NCBI GenBank assembly: GCA_022819645.1
Contig: JAJEGU010000009.1
Location: forward strand, 1 to 59,593
Source: Pseudomonadales bacterium
GTDB lineage: Bacteria > Pseudomonadota > Gammaproteobacteria > Pseudomonadales > Pseudohongiellaceae
DNA length: 59,593 nucleotides
Direction of reading: 5' to 3'
Part shown: positions 1 through 9,764 of the stretch, in pieces
Layout of the letters: each line of letters starts with the position of its first letter
Position numbering within the stretch: the stretch's first letter is position 1
Position numbers and translations under genes: made by a program
Notes under the pieces: model-generated
Databases searched by the model: none
Told to the model about the DNA's origin: nothing
Seen by the model: the letters and a program-made list of their open reading frames with translations, nothing else

Positions 1-137
1 CCATCCGTGGAGTTTTTCATTATCGCAAAACAAAAGCGTGGTTTTGTTTTGCTCCCGAATTCAATGGCTTACGCCATCGAATTCGGCGGCACTTCCATGT
101 GCCGCAGGGAAGCTCTGACTTGATCAGAGCTTCCCTA
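1..137. repeat. Hairpin-chain repeat (family A), cut by window edge
   Basis: A row of different perfect or near-perfect hairpins: a TGGAGTTTTT arm (partner outside the window), an 11-bp GCAAAACAAAA stem, a CCGAATTC..ATGGC stem with TTAC loop, a GGCAC stem, and a 12-bp GGGAAGCTCTGA stem with a 5-nt loop. The same order recurs at 6309-6464. It sits just downstream of infC and is followed by a fragment of the family B arm (about 134-150). No coding potential seen. The usual infC neighbours rpmI and rplT must lie, if present, beyond the left edge. Confidence 0.85.
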
Positions 138-154
138 GGAGCCTGCGCCGGATG

Positions 155-691
155 CTACTGCGGTCGACCGCGTCCCTTGATCGGCGCGAGCACCATGACG
201 ATCTGGCGGCCTTCCATCTTGGGCTCCTGTTCCACGGTGCCGTATTCCTCCAGGTCCTGGCGAATTCGCTCCACCAGTTCCTGGCCGATATGCTGATGCG
301 CCATTTCCCGACCGCGAAAACGCAGGGAAACCTTCGTCTTGTCGCCGTCGCTGAGAAAGCGGACCAGATTGCGCAGCTTGACCCGGTAATCGCCTTCCTC
401 GGTACCCGGCCGGAACTTGACTTCCTTGATATGCACCCGCCGCTGTTTCTTGCGATTGGCGGCGCGCTGCTTCTTCAGGTCGAAGACATGCTTGCCGTAA
501 TCCAGAATCTTGCACACCGGCGGCTTGGCGTCGGGGACCAGCAATACCAGGTCGAGTTTGGCATCGGAGGCGGCGTTGCGCGCCTCCTCGATGGGAACTA
601 TTCCGACCTGATTTCCGTCTGCCCCGATCAGCCGCACCTGCGGCGCATCGATTTGATCGTTAATGATCGCCTTTTTGGCATCGCTCCTCAT
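155..691 (-). CDS. infC: Translation initiation factor IF-3
   Basis: Binds the 30S subunit, prevents premature 50S joining and proofreads the start codon and initiator tRNA. The 178-residue product has the family core ([14 protein letters not shown] near residue 19, [21 protein letters not shown], and a C-terminal lobe with [13 protein letters not shown]) and normal length. It lies 18 bp after thrS in the usual thrS-infC order. The start is uncertain. ATG at 691 follows an in-frame stop a few codons upstream, but it has no good Shine-Dalgarno. An ATT codon nine codons further in follows AAGG at sensible spacing, and rare AUU-type starts are typical of infC in relatives, where they serve autoregulation. 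Confidence 0.95.
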   Translation of the reverse strand: MRSDAKKAIINDQIDAPQVRLIGADGNQVGIVPIEEARNAASDAKLDLVLLVPDAKPPVCKILDYGKHVFDLKKQRAANRKKQRRVHIKEVKFRPGTEEGDYRVKLRNLVRFLSDGDKTKVSLRFRGREMAHQHIGQELVERIRQDLEEYGTVEQEPKMEGRQIVMVLAPIKGRGRPQ

Positions 692-709
692 ATTTTCAGC
701 GCTTCAACC

Positions 710-2656
710 TCATGTAGCCGTTTGCCGGAGAGCGCCATCGGAGCCGGAGCGACCGAACTGCGCGACTTCCTCGCCCAGATGACCGCAAAATGCATCAACC
801 GTCATCCTACCCAGATCTTCTCCTCCCCGTTTCCGCACCGATACCGAACCTGAACCCGCTTCCCGGTCGCCAACGACCAGCAACCAGGGGGTCTTCTGCA
901 TCGTGTGCTCGCGGATTTTAAGGCCGATCTTTTCGTTTCTCAAGTCCGATGCGACCCTGAAACCCTTGTTTTTCAAGGATTCTTCGACTTTTTGGCAATA
1001 TTCCGCCTGTTTGTCGGTAATATTCATGACCACGGCCTGCACCGGCGCCAGCCAAACCGGCAGGGCGCCGGCATAGTGTTCAATCAGAACGCCGATGAAA
1101 CGTTCGAAGGAACCGAGGGCGGCGCGATGCAGCATTACCGGAGTCTTGCGGCTGTTGTCATCCGCCACATATTGCGCGCCGAGGCGGCCCGGGGTGAAGA
1201 AGTCCACCTGAATCGTGCCGCATTGCTGGAGCCGCCCCATGCAGTCCCGCAGGGAATATTCCACCTTGGGGCCGTAGAAGGCGCCTTCCCCGGGGGCCAG
1301 CTCCCAGTCCAGGCCAGTGGCGTCCAGCGCCTGGCGCAGGGCGTCTTCGGCCTGGTCCCACAGCGCATCGGAGCCCACCCGTTTCCGCGGTCTTGTGGAC
1401 AGCCGCAGAATCACCTCGTCAAAACCGAAATCCCGGTAGACGGCGAACAGGAACTCGTTGAACCGGGCGACTTCGGACTGGATCTGCTCTTCGGTGCAGA
1501 AAATGTGGCCGTCGTCCTGCACGAAGTTGCGCACCCGCATGAGGCCGTGCATGCTGCCCGAGGGTTCATAACGGTGGCAGGAGCCGAATTCCGCCAGCCG
1601 CAGGGGCAGGTCGCGGTAACTCTTGATCCCTTGATTGTAAACCTGCACGTGGCAGGGGCAATTCATCGGCTTGATGGCATATTGGCGGTTGTCGGATTCG
1701 ACGGTGAACATCTCCTCCGAGAACTTGGCGGCATGGCCGGACTTTTCCCACAGCGAGAAATCGACCAGTTGCGGCGTATTGATTTCCAGATAGCCATTGG
1801 CGTCCTGGGCCCGCTTCATGTACGACTGGATAACTTGATAGACGGTCCAGCCCTTCGGGTGCCAGAAGGCCATCCCCGGGGCTTCCTCCTGGAAATGGAA
1901 CAGGCCGAGTCGCTTGCCGATCTTGCGGTGATCGCGTTTCCCGGCTTCCTCAAGGCGCTGCAGATGGAGCCGCAATTCCTTCGCGCTGGGCCAGGCGGTG
2001 CCGTAGATCCGCTGCAGCATTTCCCGGCTGGAATCGCCGCGCCAGTAGGCGCCGGCCACCGAAGTCAGCTTGAACGCCTTGAACTTGCCGGTACTGGGCA
2101 CATGGGGCCCCCGGCAAAGGTCGATGAACTCGCCCTGCCGGTAGAACGACAGCGGCTCACCCGGGGGAATCGATTCGATGATCTCCACCTTGTAGTGCTC
2201 GCCCATGTCGCGAAACAATGCCACGGCTTCATCGCGCTCGAGCAGCTTGCGCTCCACGCCCAGGTCTTCCTTGACGATTTCGCTCATGGTCCGCTCGATG
2301 GCGGCGAGATCGTCCGGGGTGAATGGCCGGCTGTAGGCGAAATCGTAATAGAAGCCGTCGTCGATCACGGGGCCGATGGTTACCTGGGCCTCGGGGAAGA
2401 GCCGCTGCACGGCCTGGGCCATGAGGTGGGCGCAGGAATGACGCAGCACTTCAACGCCGTCGCTGTCGCGGTCGGTGACGATCGCCACCCGGGCGTCCCC
2501 GTCCACCACATGGGAGGTATCCACCAGCACGTCGTCCACGCGACCGGCGAGCGCGGCCTTCGCCAGGCCGGGGCCGATGGACGCGGCGATCTCGGCCACC
2601 GAAACCGGCCCGGGGTACTCTCTGTTGCCGCCGTCCGGCAAGGTGACCGTCAGCAT
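710..2656 (-). CDS. thrS: Threonyl-tRNA synthetase
   Basis: Charges tRNA-Thr in the cytoplasm. The 648-residue product matches the family in length and order: N-terminal TGS domain ([10 protein letters not shown]..), editing (SAD) domain with the [11 protein letters not shown] motif, class II catalytic core with the MNCPCH zinc/active-site cysteine motif, and a C-terminal anticodon-binding domain. The ATG at 2656 is chosen because AGGAAGGAC precedes it. The frame stays open further upstream, but that stretch runs into the tRNA-Val gene. Forms an operon with infC downstream. Confidence 0.98.
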   Translation of the reverse strand: MLTVTLPDGGNREYPGPVSVAEIAASIGPGLAKAALAGRVDDVLVDTSHVVDGDARVAIVTDRDSDGVEVLRHSCAHLMAQAVQRLFPEAQVTIGPVIDDGFYYDFAYSRPFTPDDLAAIERTMSEIVKEDLGVERKLLERDEAVALFRDMGEHYKVEIIESIPPGEPLSFYRQGEFIDLCRGPHVPSTGKFKAFKLTSVAGAYWRGDSSREMLQRIYGTAWPSAKELRLHLQRLEEAGKRDHRKIGKRLGLFHFQEEAPGMAFWHPKGWTVYQVIQSYMKRAQDANGYLEINTPQLVDFSLWEKSGHAAKFSEEMFTVESDNRQYAIKPMNCPCHVQVYNQGIKSYRDLPLRLAEFGSCHRYEPSGSMHGLMRVRNFVQDDGHIFCTEEQIQSEVARFNEFLFAVYRDFGFDEVILRLSTRPRKRVGSDALWDQAEDALRQALDATGLDWELAPGEGAFYGPKVEYSLRDCMGRLQQCGTIQVDFFTPGRLGAQYVADDNSRKTPVMLHRAALGSFERFIGVLIEHYAGALPVWLAPVQAVVMNITDKQAEYCQKVEESLKNKGFRVASDLRNEKIGLKIREHTMQKTPWLLVVGDREAGSGSVSVRKRGGEDLGRMTVDAFCGHLGEEVAQFGRSGSDGALRQTAT

Positions 2657-2754
2657 CGTCCTTCCTGTTCGTGAACAACACCCGGCGTCAAGTTCGACGC
2701 CGGCACAAGGATACCGGGGTAGTAGGTATTCTCTGGAAAATTCCCTCCATGGAA

Positions 2755-2831
<77 letters not shown>

Positions 2832-2975
2832 GCCTGCCCGCACCGCCGCGACTCCACCACTGGACCGCGGCGAGCGGCGATTATACGTATTCCCCAGGGC
2901 CAGTGGAACAGTCCCGGCCTATTCTTCGACTCGGGCGGGGCGCAACCTGCTACGGCAGCGTCCGATACTCCATCG

Positions 2976-3035
2976 CATCGCCATTCTGTGCGTAGCGAAA
3001 CGAAGTCCCGGAATCTCCATGCGTGGCCACGATAC
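2976..3035. repeat. Degenerate REP-like element (family C)
   Basis: CCATTCTGTGCGTAGCG..AGTC..GGAATCTCC is a decayed half of the family C consensus found complete elsewhere in this window. It lies in the 456-bp gap between tRNA-Val and uvrB. Nothing else is recognisable between 2832 and 2975. Confidence 0.55.
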
Positions 3036-3049
3036 ATCCGCAATTGAGG

Positions 3050-3217
3050 GCTAGGAGCCTGCGCCGTAGGAATTCACGGCTGCAAATCCGCTCTCATCCA
3101 CGCCCCCGGCCGCTCGATTTCGTTGCATATCCACCAATATTCGCCTCAATCGACCGACCGGGGGCGCGGCGATAGCGAATTTTCGCTTTCGCGAATTCCT
3201 ACGGCGCAGGCTCCTAG
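3050..3217. repeat. Full-length 165-bp nested palindrome (family B)
   Basis: Outer arms CTAGGAGCCTGCGCC and GGCGCAGGCTCCTAG are inverted. Next inward are GAATTC-containing arms. The core carries a second inverted repeat around CGCCCCCGGCCG / CGACCGGGGGCG enclosing an AT-rich loop (CACCAATATTCGCC). Near-identical copies lie at 11323, 24509, 32323 and 37372. No open reading frame fits it. Confidence 0.9.
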
Positions 3218-3287
3218 GCAGTTACTGATTGTTGTTAACATACGCCGCTGTTGATGATTGCGCGCCTGCGGCAGGCTCGGGGAAACG

Positions 3288-5294
3288 ATGAAGAGGCAAT
3301 TCAGGCTTGAGGCGGGGTTTGCTCCGGCGGGGGACCAGCCGGAAGCGATCGGCAGTCTGGTGGAAGGACTGCGGGATGGCCTGCACGCCCAGACCCTGCT
3401 CGGGGTGACCGGCTCGGGCAAGACCTTCACCATCGCCAACGTGATCGAGCGGGTGCAGCGGCCCACCCTGGTGATGGCGCCGAACAAGACCCTGGCCGCC
3501 CAGCTTTATGGCGAGTTTCGCGAATTCTTTCCCGGCAACGCCGTGGAGTATTTCGTTTCCTACTACGACTACTATCAGCCTGAAGCCTACGTTCCTTCTT
3601 CCGACCTGTACATCGAGAAGGATGCCTCCATCAACGACCACATCGAGCAGATGCGGCTCTCCGCCACCAAGGCCCTTCTTGAGCGGCCCGATGTCATCGT
3701 GGTGGCGACGGTTTCGGCAATCTACGGCCTGGGAGATCCCAATGCCTGGTTGCAGATGGTGGTGCACCTGAACCAGGGCGGCAGGATCAACCAGCGGAAT
3801 CTGCTGCGGCGACTCGCGGAATTGCAATACACCCGCAACGACATGGAACTGCGCCGGGCAACCTACCGCGTGCGGGGCGACGTGATTGACATTTATCCCG
3901 CGGAGTCCGAGCGCGACGCCATCCGGATCGAGTTGTACGACGATGAAATCGAGCGGCTGTCTCATTTTGATCCCCTCACCGGCCGCGTCATCCGGGAAGT
4001 GCCGCGGCTGACGGTGTTTCCCAAATCACATTATGTGACTCCCAGGGAAACCCTCATGAACGCCATCGACCGGATTCGCGAGGAACTCTCCGAACGGCTC
4101 AGCTTCCTGCGCGGGGAAAACCGCCTCGTGGAAGCCCAGCGGCTCGAACAGCGCACCCGCTACGACATGGAAATGATTCAGGAAGTGGGGTACTGCGCCG
4201 GAATCGAAAACTATTCGCGCTTCCTGTCGGGCCGCGAAGCGGGGCAGCCGCCGCCCACCCTCTACGATTACCTGCCCGCCGGCGCACTCGTGGTGGCGGA
4301 TGAATCCCATGTCTCGATTCCCCAGCTCGGCGCCATGTTCCGGGGCGACCGCTCGCGCAAGGAAACCCTGGTGGAATACGGCTTCCGGCTGCCTTCGGCG
4401 CTGGACAACCGCCCCTTGCGTTTCGAGGAATGGGAATCCCTGACGCCCCAGATCATCTTCGTTTCCGCCACCCCCGGGCCGTACGAAGAGCGCAGGCAGG
4501 GCCAACTCGTGCGGCAGGTGGTCAGGCCCACGGGCCTGGTGGACCCGGAACTCGAAGTGCGGCCCGCTTCCACCCAGGTGGACGATCTGCTGTCGGAGAT
4601 CCGTCTCGTGACCGCTCGGGAAGAGCGGGTGCTCGTCACCGTGCTTACCAAGCGAATGGCCGAGGACCTTACCGACTATCTCGCCGAGCACGATGTGCGC
4701 GTGCGTTACCTGCATTCCGATATCGACACCGTGGAGCGTTCCGAAATCCTCCGCGACCTGCGCCTTGGCGGTTTCGACGTGCTCGTGGGTATCAACCTGC
4801 TGCGGGAAGGGCTCGATATACCCGAAGTCTCCCTCGTGGCGGTGCTCGACGCCGACAAGGAAGGTTTTCTGCGCTCCGACCGCTCCCTGATCCAGACCAT
4901 CGGCCGCGCCGCCCGCAATATCAACGGCAAGGCCATACTCTATGCCGACGCCGTTACCGGCTCCATGCAACGCGCCATGGACGAATCCAGCCGGCGCCGG
5001 GCTCGCCAGCTCGAGTTCAACCGGATCCACGGTATTACCCCCGCCGGCATCAGCAAATCCGTGGTGGACGTCATGGAAGGCGCCTACGCCGGCAACGCCA
5101 GCCACCGGCAACGCCGGGTAGCGGAACGACCCGCCGGATACCAGTTGCCCGATGACCACAACCCGGAGCAACTCAAGACCGAAATCGCCCGGCTGGAAAA
5201 GGAAATGTACCAGCAGGCCAAAAGCCTCGCCTTCGAACAGGCCGCGCAAACCCGCGACCGCATCGCCGAACTGAAACAGCGCCTGTTTCATTAG
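3288..5294 (+). CDS. uvrB: Excinuclease ABC subunit B
   Basis: Damage-verification helicase of nucleotide excision repair; receives DNA from UvrA and recruits UvrC. The 668-residue product shows the Walker A GVTGSGKT, the beta-hairpin region [12 protein letters not shown], the DESH box ([10 protein letters not shown]), the motif V/VI block ([14 protein letters not shown]) and the C-terminal UVR coiled coil ([20 protein letters not shown]). ATG at 3288 is chosen because GGGGAAACG precedes it and the family N-terminus ([17 protein letters not shown]) begins there. It follows a family B palindrome and stands alone. Confidence 0.98.
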   Translation: MKRQFRLEAGFAPAGDQPEAIGSLVEGLRDGLHAQTLLGVTGSGKTFTIANVIERVQRPTLVMAPNKTLAAQLYGEFREFFPGNAVEYFVSYYDYYQPEAYVPSSDLYIEKDASINDHIEQMRLSATKALLERPDVIVVATVSAIYGLGDPNAWLQMVVHLNQGGRINQRNLLRRLAELQYTRNDMELRRATYRVRGDVIDIYPAESERDAIRIELYDDEIERLSHFDPLTGRVIREVPRLTVFPKSHYVTPRETLMNAIDRIREELSERLSFLRGENRLVEAQRLEQRTRYDMEMIQEVGYCAGIENYSRFLSGREAGQPPPTLYDYLPAGALVVADESHVSIPQLGAMFRGDRSRKETLVEYGFRLPSALDNRPLRFEEWESLTPQIIFVSATPGPYEERRQGQLVRQVVRPTGLVDPELEVRPASTQVDDLLSEIRLVTAREERVLVTVLTKRMAEDLTDYLAEHDVRVRYLHSDIDTVERSEILRDLRLGGFDVLVGINLLREGLDIPEVSLVAVLDADKEGFLRSDRSLIQTIGRAARNINGKAILYADAVTGSMQRAMDESSRRRARQLEFNRIHGITPAGISKSVVDVMEGAYAGNASHRQRRVAERPAGYQLPDDHNPEQLKTEIARLEKEMYQQAKSLAFEQAAQTRDRIAELKQRLFH

Positions 5295-5382
5295 GAGGTT
5301 GTGCAGCCATCGGGAAATACCATCCGGTCGCAAAGTGGCTCGCCATGGAAGACGGGACCGGGGTCAATCGAAGTTGTACTGG

Positions 5383-5414
5383 CCAGGGGCCTGCGCCGCA
5401 GGAATTGACGGCGT
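5383..5414. repeat. Family B arm remnant
   Basis: GGGGCCTGCGCCGCAGGAAT matches the family B left arm but has no right arm. It sits in the ~200-bp gap between uvrB and the SuhB-like gene. Confidence 0.6.
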
Positions 5415-5492
5415 CGCCTGATACCCCGAATCGACAAGCGGCGATGCTTCCGGCAAATGCTAATATGCGCCCCCGATTTTTCTGAATCTGTC

Positions 5493-6266
5493 ATGGACTC
5501 ACTACTCAATGTCGCACTGATTGCGGCTCGCGCCGCCGCCCGCAATCTTGCCCATGGCGTCGACCGGCTCGACCGGGTTCGCGTGCTCGACGCCAGCGAC
5601 AGCGGCTTCGCCACAAGCATGGACAGGGATTCGGAACGAACCCTGGTATACCAGATTCACAAACTGTATCCCGAACACAGGATCGAATCGCGTCTTTCCG
5701 GTGACTGCGGCGGCAACGACGACCAGGCGGTCTGGCAGCTCGAGCCACTGGCGGGCAATCGCAACTTCCTTACCGGCCTGCCCTGTTTCGGCGTTGTCGT
5801 CGGCTGCCGCGTCAAGGGCGTCCTGCGCCACGCCGCCATTGTGCTGCCCCATGGCCAGGAAGAATTCAGCGCCAGCCGCGGCCAGGGCGCCCAACTCAAT
5901 TCGCGCCGCATCCGGGTGGGAGACGATACCCGCCCCGAAGGCCGCATGATCGCCCTGCACTCGTCCGCCGGGCAGAACGAACGGGGCCAGGCCATGCAGC
6001 AGGCGCTGCAAGCGCGACAGGTCCTCATCCGGCAAAGCGGTTGTCCGGAATTCGATATCGTCCAGACTGCGGCGAATCGCTTGCAGGGCGGCTGGTGCGG
6101 GGAAAGCGCCGGCATCGGCGTACAGGCGGCGGGACTTGTGCTGCGCGAAGCCGGCGGCCTGCTTGCCGGAGCATCGGGCGAGGCGGATATTGCCGGAGGC
6201 GGCGAAACGCTATACGGCAACCCGCGCATGTTGCGCGAGCTTTTGCGAATCCGCAAGGCGCTCTGA
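5493..6266 (+). CDS. SuhB-like inositol monophosphatase-fold protein, likely catalytically dead
   Basis: The 257-residue product aligns with SuhB over its whole length: the N-terminal helix MDSLLNVALIAARAAARN, the HKLYPEH region, the FSASRGQGAQLN block and a C-terminal LVLREAGG..YGNPR. The metal and catalytic signature is gone, though: the family EESG is RLSG (67-70), the DP(L/I)DGTTNF box is EPLAGNRNF (84-92), and the WD(F/Y)AAG box is GIGVQAAG. E. coli SuhB has a non-enzymatic role in rRNA transcription antitermination with Nus factors, so a structural role is possible (inference). Start at ATG 5493 fits the family N-terminus. It is followed directly by a family A repeat. Confidence 0.8.
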   Translation: MDSLLNVALIAARAAARNLAHGVDRLDRVRVLDASDSGFATSMDRDSERTLVYQIHKLYPEHRIESRLSGDCGGNDDQAVWQLEPLAGNRNFLTGLPCFGVVVGCRVKGVLRHAAIVLPHGQEEFSASRGQGAQLNSRRIRVGDDTRPEGRMIALHSSAGQNERGQAMQQALQARQVLIRQSGCPEFDIVQTAANRLQGGWCGESAGIGVQAAGLVLREAGGLLAGASGEADIAGGGETLYGNPRMLRELLRIRKAL

Positions 6267-6308
6267 GAAACCCGGCAACCGCGCCCGGATACCGCTGCAG
6301 GCGCCCCT

Positions 6309-6464
6309 AAGTATTCTCTGAAAAACTCCATCCGTGGAGTTTTTCATTATCGCAAAACAAAAGCGTGGTTTTGTTTTGCTTCCGAATTCAATGGCTTACG
6401 CCATCGAATTCGGCGGCACTTCCATGTGCCGCAGGGAAGCTCTGACTTGATCAGAGCTTCCCTA
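6309..6464. repeat. Hairpin-chain repeat (family A), complete copy
   Basis: Begins with the family edge AAGTATTCTCTG. It then runs through hairpins AAAAACTCCA-TCCG-TGGAGTTTTT, GCAAAACAAAA-loop-TTTTGTTTTGC, CCGAATTCAATGGC-TTAC-GCCATCGAATTCGG, GGCAC-loop-GTGCC and GGGAAGCTCTGA-CTTGA-TCAGAGCTTCCC, ending in CCCTA. It fills most of the gap between the SuhB-like gene and the MATE gene. Confidence 0.9.
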
Positions 6465-6534
6465 AGTCTCAGACGGAGCGGACATTCCGGCCAGGATTGC
6501 GCTATAGTCGCCGGCAGGTTTGCAGGAATCTCAC

Positions 6535-7899
6535 ATGCCGTCTGGCACCCGTCACAAGCTGGTGGAAGGATCCGTACGGGAATCATTGATCAGGATGACC
6601 GCGCCGATGATTATCGGCATGCTGATGATGTTCAGCTTCAATCTGGTGGACACCCTGTTCATCAGCTTTCTCGGCACCGATGCGCTTACCGCCATCAGCT
6701 TTACCTTCCCGGTCGCCTTTACCGTGCTGAGCATGGCGATCGGGCTCGGCATCGGCGCCTCGGCGGTGGTGGGCAAGTACATCGGCCGGGAGGACATGGA
6801 GCGCGCCAGGGAAGCCGCCACGGTAATCAACTATATCTCCCTGGCCATGGGCTGCCTGCTGGTGGCCCTGTGCTGGCTCTTCCTCGACGGGATTTTCGGT
6901 TTGCTTGGCGCCAGCGAAGAACTGCTGGCGCCGATTCGCCAGTTCATGGCGATCTGGCTGCCCGGCAGCCTGCTGATGATCTGCATGATGACGGGCAACA
7001 GCATACTGCGCGCCAATGGCAACACCCGCACCCCGAGCATGCTGATGGCGGCGGCGGGCTTTGCCAATGCCGCCCTGGACCCGCTGCTGATTTTCGGTCT
7101 CGGGCCTTTCCCCGCCCTGGGCATCCAGGGCGCCGCCTGGGCCACGGTCATCGCCTGGGGGCTGGCGGTGGCCTACCTGTTTCATCTGCTCGTGTTCGAG
7201 CAGGAACTGGTGGCCAGACAGATGCCCGCCCCCGCCGTGATGAAAACATCGGGAAGCGAAATGCTGCGCATCGGCATTCCCGCCGCCGGCGCCAACATGA
7301 TGACGCCGCTGGCGGCGGGCTTCATGACCGCGATTGCGGCGGGATTCGGCAATAACGCCGTTGCCGCGCTCGGCGTCGGCGGTCGTATCGAACCCATCGC
7401 CACCCTGCTCATACTCGCCATGTCGACTTCCCTGCCGCCCCTGATCAGCCAGAATTACGGCGCCGGCCGTCTGGACCGGGTGGCGGAAGCCTATCGACTG
7501 TCGATCCGCTTCGTGCTCGTCTGGCAGTTGCTGGTGTTCGCCCTGCTGGCCCTGGCCGCACCGCTGATCGCGGAGGTTTTTTCCGATGATCCGGAAGTGA
7601 TTGCCACCATCCGGCTGTTCCTGTGGGTCATGCCATTGGGTTTTGGGATGCAGGGGGTCATCATCCTCACCAATTCCTCGCTCAATGCCTTGCATCAGCC
7701 CATGCGCGCGCTGTGGCTGAGCATTGCCCGGTTCTTTGTTTTCTACGTCCCCCTGGCCTGGCTCGGCAGCGTGTATTTCGGGCTTTGGGGATTCTTTGCC
7801 GGAGCCGTGGGAGGCAATCTGGCCATGGGATTGATTTCCCTGGCGACTTTCAACCGGGCGCTCAGCGCCGAAATGCGCCTGCGGGAAAAGCCTGCCTGA
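6535..7899 (+). CDS. MATE family efflux transporter
   Basis: A 454-residue, very hydrophobic protein with about 12 predicted membrane helices in two similar halves, as in Na+/H+-coupled multidrug and toxin extrusion (MATE) proteins. The N-terminus (SVRESLIRMTAPMIIGMLMM, FNLVDTLFISFLGTDALTAI) and mid-protein (GNSILRANGNTRTPSM, ALGVGGRIEPIATLL) are typical of the family. ATG at 6535 has AGGAA at good spacing; a TTG at 6520 is also in frame. Its 3' end converges on a radical SAM gene 18 bp away. Substrate unknown. Confidence 0.92.
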   Translation: MPSGTRHKLVEGSVRESLIRMTAPMIIGMLMMFSFNLVDTLFISFLGTDALTAISFTFPVAFTVLSMAIGLGIGASAVVGKYIGREDMERAREAATVINYISLAMGCLLVALCWLFLDGIFGLLGASEELLAPIRQFMAIWLPGSLLMICMMTGNSILRANGNTRTPSMLMAAAGFANAALDPLLIFGLGPFPALGIQGAAWATVIAWGLAVAYLFHLLVFEQELVARQMPAPAVMKTSGSEMLRIGIPAAGANMMTPLAAGFMTAIAAGFGNNAVAALGVGGRIEPIATLLILAMSTSLPPLISQNYGAGRLDRVAEAYRLSIRFVLVWQLLVFALLALAAPLIAEVFSDDPEVIATIRLFLWVMPLGFGMQGVIILTNSSLNALHQPMRALWLSIARFFVFYVPLAWLGSVYFGLWGFFAGAVGGNLAMGLISLATFNRALSAEMRLREKPA

Positions 7900-7917
7900 A
7901 TTGCGCAGGATAAGGAG

Positions 7918-9525
7918 TTAACGGCTGAAAAAGCCCCGCACTTCGGAGAACAGCGATTTCTTCCCTTCGACCGCCACCACCTCCACTGGCGCAGGGGCGT
8001 CTTCCACAAGCTCGAAACTCTTGTCCCGCATTATCGCGGGTGCATCCATGGCATTGCCTTCGGTGTAGCTCAGGCGGTTGTTCCGCTGCTGGAAGGCCAG
8101 CATCTCCTGGCAGATTTCATTGTACTCGCTCTGGCTTAGCAGTTCGGGCCTTTCTTTCATGTTCAAGGTGAACTTTCTGTCATTAACCGCTGATAAATAG
8201 TGTAAATTCTTCTTGTGTTTCATCAGCAACCCCTCCTCTTCGGCGATCTTGTACAGCGGCGTGCCGCGCAGGGGAATATAGGGGAAGAAAAAGAAAAACT
8301 CCGGCGCGATGCGGCGGTTGAGTTCCAGGGTCTTGCGCATGTTGGCGGCGGTTTCCAGCGGCGCGCCGACGATATTGAAAGTCAGCCGGAAGATGCCCGC
8401 CTTCCTGCAGTTGTCGGCGGCCTTGATGACCTGCTCGTTGGTCATCTTGCGGCCAAGCATTCGCGCCCGGTACTCCTCGTCGCCGCTTTCGATGCCAAAC
8501 CAGATCGTGTGGCAGCCCGCTTCCGCCGCGGTCCGGCAGAATTCCTCGTTCATCACCTCGACCCGGGAATTGATGGAAAAAGGCAGGCGGATACGTTCCT
8601 TGTAAATGGCGAAGAATGCCCGGACGAATTTCAGGTTGGAGAGGAACAATTCGTCCCAGAACTCGAAATAGCCGACGTTGTACTGGTCCCGCAGCCGCTC
8701 GAGTTCCGCCACCATGGCTTCAGGCTCGTATTTGCGAAGAAAGGTCTTCTTGCTGCGCCAGCCTTCCAGAATGGGAGTGTTGCAGCAATAGGTGCAGCGG
8801 TAGGGGCAGCCCCGGCCGGTCATGACCGGCAGCACGAGCTTGCCCTTGGGGCCGAAGATCGAGGAGTTGACGCCTTCAAAACCGCCGTCCCGGGAGAAGA
8901 TGTCGTAGTCCGGGAAAGGCAGTGCCGCAAGATCGCCGTTCTGGTGCGCTTCGGTGCGCCAGATTTCGCCATCGGCGAGTTTTTCCCACATGCCGTCGGC
9001 GGCGCCCGTTTCCCCGCGCAGATGCCGCACGATATTGCCTATGGCGTATTCGCCGTCACCCACACAGATGTAATCGATATGCGGGTTGGCGATGGTCTGC
9101 TCCCGGGACAGCATGGCCTGGTAGCCGCCGATGAGTATGGGCAGCGAGGGCATCAGCCGCTTCAGTTCGGCAAAGTAGGGCTCCATGGGGAACCAGTGCG
9201 GGCTCATGATGGAAAAAGCGATGAGATCGGCATCAAGCTCGGCGACCCCGCGGGCGAAATTCACCGGTGTATAGCGTTCGGCCTCGCGCAGGATCAGCAC
9301 GGGTTCGAGCAGGATTTCCACATCGGGAAACTCGCGCTTGAGATACGCCGACATGCTGGCGATGGGCATGGCAATCTCATTGCCATCGGGTGAATAGAAC
9401 GAAAAGACCAGCCGCAGCTTCTTTCGGGTAACCGTGCCGAAATAGCGGGACTTGTGCTGGGGATATACCGGATCTTCGCTGCTGACGGCGATGATCCGTG
9501 CCTGGGAATTCATCATCTGTCCCAT
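7918..9525 (-). CDS. B12-binding-domain radical SAM protein, unknown product
   Basis: A 535-residue protein with the layout of B12-dependent radical SAM enzymes. The N-terminal ~190 residues resemble a cobalamin-binding Rossmann domain (SMSAYLKREFPDVEI, ADLIAFSIMSPHW, LPILIGGYQAM..ICVGDGE). Next comes the radical SAM core with CPYRCTYC (4Fe-4S cysteines) and SAM-binding/barrel segments (YFEFWDELFLSN, GIESGDEE, TFNIVGAPLET). The tail, rich in charged residues, ends in FFSR. ATG at 9525 is preceded by AGGTCGCGA; MM at 9516/9513 is the alternative. Known relatives include methyltransferases and cyclases. The specific reaction cannot be told, and no substrate operon is adjacent. Confidence 0.85.
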   Translation of the reverse strand: MGQMMNSQARIIAVSSEDPVYPQHKSRYFGTVTRKKLRLVFSFYSPDGNEIAMPIASMSAYLKREFPDVEILLEPVLILREAERYTPVNFARGVAELDADLIAFSIMSPHWFPMEPYFAELKRLMPSLPILIGGYQAMLSREQTIANPHIDYICVGDGEYAIGNIVRHLRGETGAADGMWEKLADGEIWRTEAHQNGDLAALPFPDYDIFSRDGGFEGVNSSIFGPKGKLVLPVMTGRGCPYRCTYCCNTPILEGWRSKKTFLRKYEPEAMVAELERLRDQYNVGYFEFWDELFLSNLKFVRAFFAIYKERIRLPFSINSRVEVMNEEFCRTAAEAGCHTIWFGIESGDEEYRARMLGRKMTNEQVIKAADNCRKAGIFRLTFNIVGAPLETAANMRKTLELNRRIAPEFFFFFPYIPLRGTPLYKIAEEEGLLMKHKKNLHYLSAVNDRKFTLNMKERPELLSQSEYNEICQEMLAFQQRNNRLSYTEGNAMDAPAIMRDKSFELVEDAPAPVEVVAVEGKKSLFSEVRGFFSR

Positions 9526-9627
9526 TCGCGACCTGTGGCGGATTGTATCATCAAAGGGTCGGCCTTCGGCGGTTTTCGATGCCTCGTGAATACTATATTC
9601 TTCGACCGTGTTGCGAAGCTCCATAAT

Positions 9628-9715
9628 GTCATTCCGCGCGAAGCGAGGCGCAGAATCTCCCGGCACGTGGCGCTGAGCAGGATGAACGGGATTCCGCGAC
9701 TGCGCGCGGAATGAC
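9628..9715. repeat. REP/BIME-like pair (family C)
   Basis: GTCATTCCGCGCGAAGCGAG..GCAGAATCTC and, inverted, GGATTCCGCGACTGCGCGCGGAATGAC, about 20 bp apart. It lies in the divergent gap between the radical SAM and nitroreductase genes. Confidence 0.85.
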
Positions 9716-9764
9716 GAGTGGGAGCGGGGCGGCGTCAGATTCCGGCCACGGCGATGTAAATTCC

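Noticed and set aside
905-2674. Long open frame on the plus strand opposite thrS (589 codons)
   Set aside because: Antisense shadow of thrS in high-GC DNA; no recognisable protein and no ribosome site.
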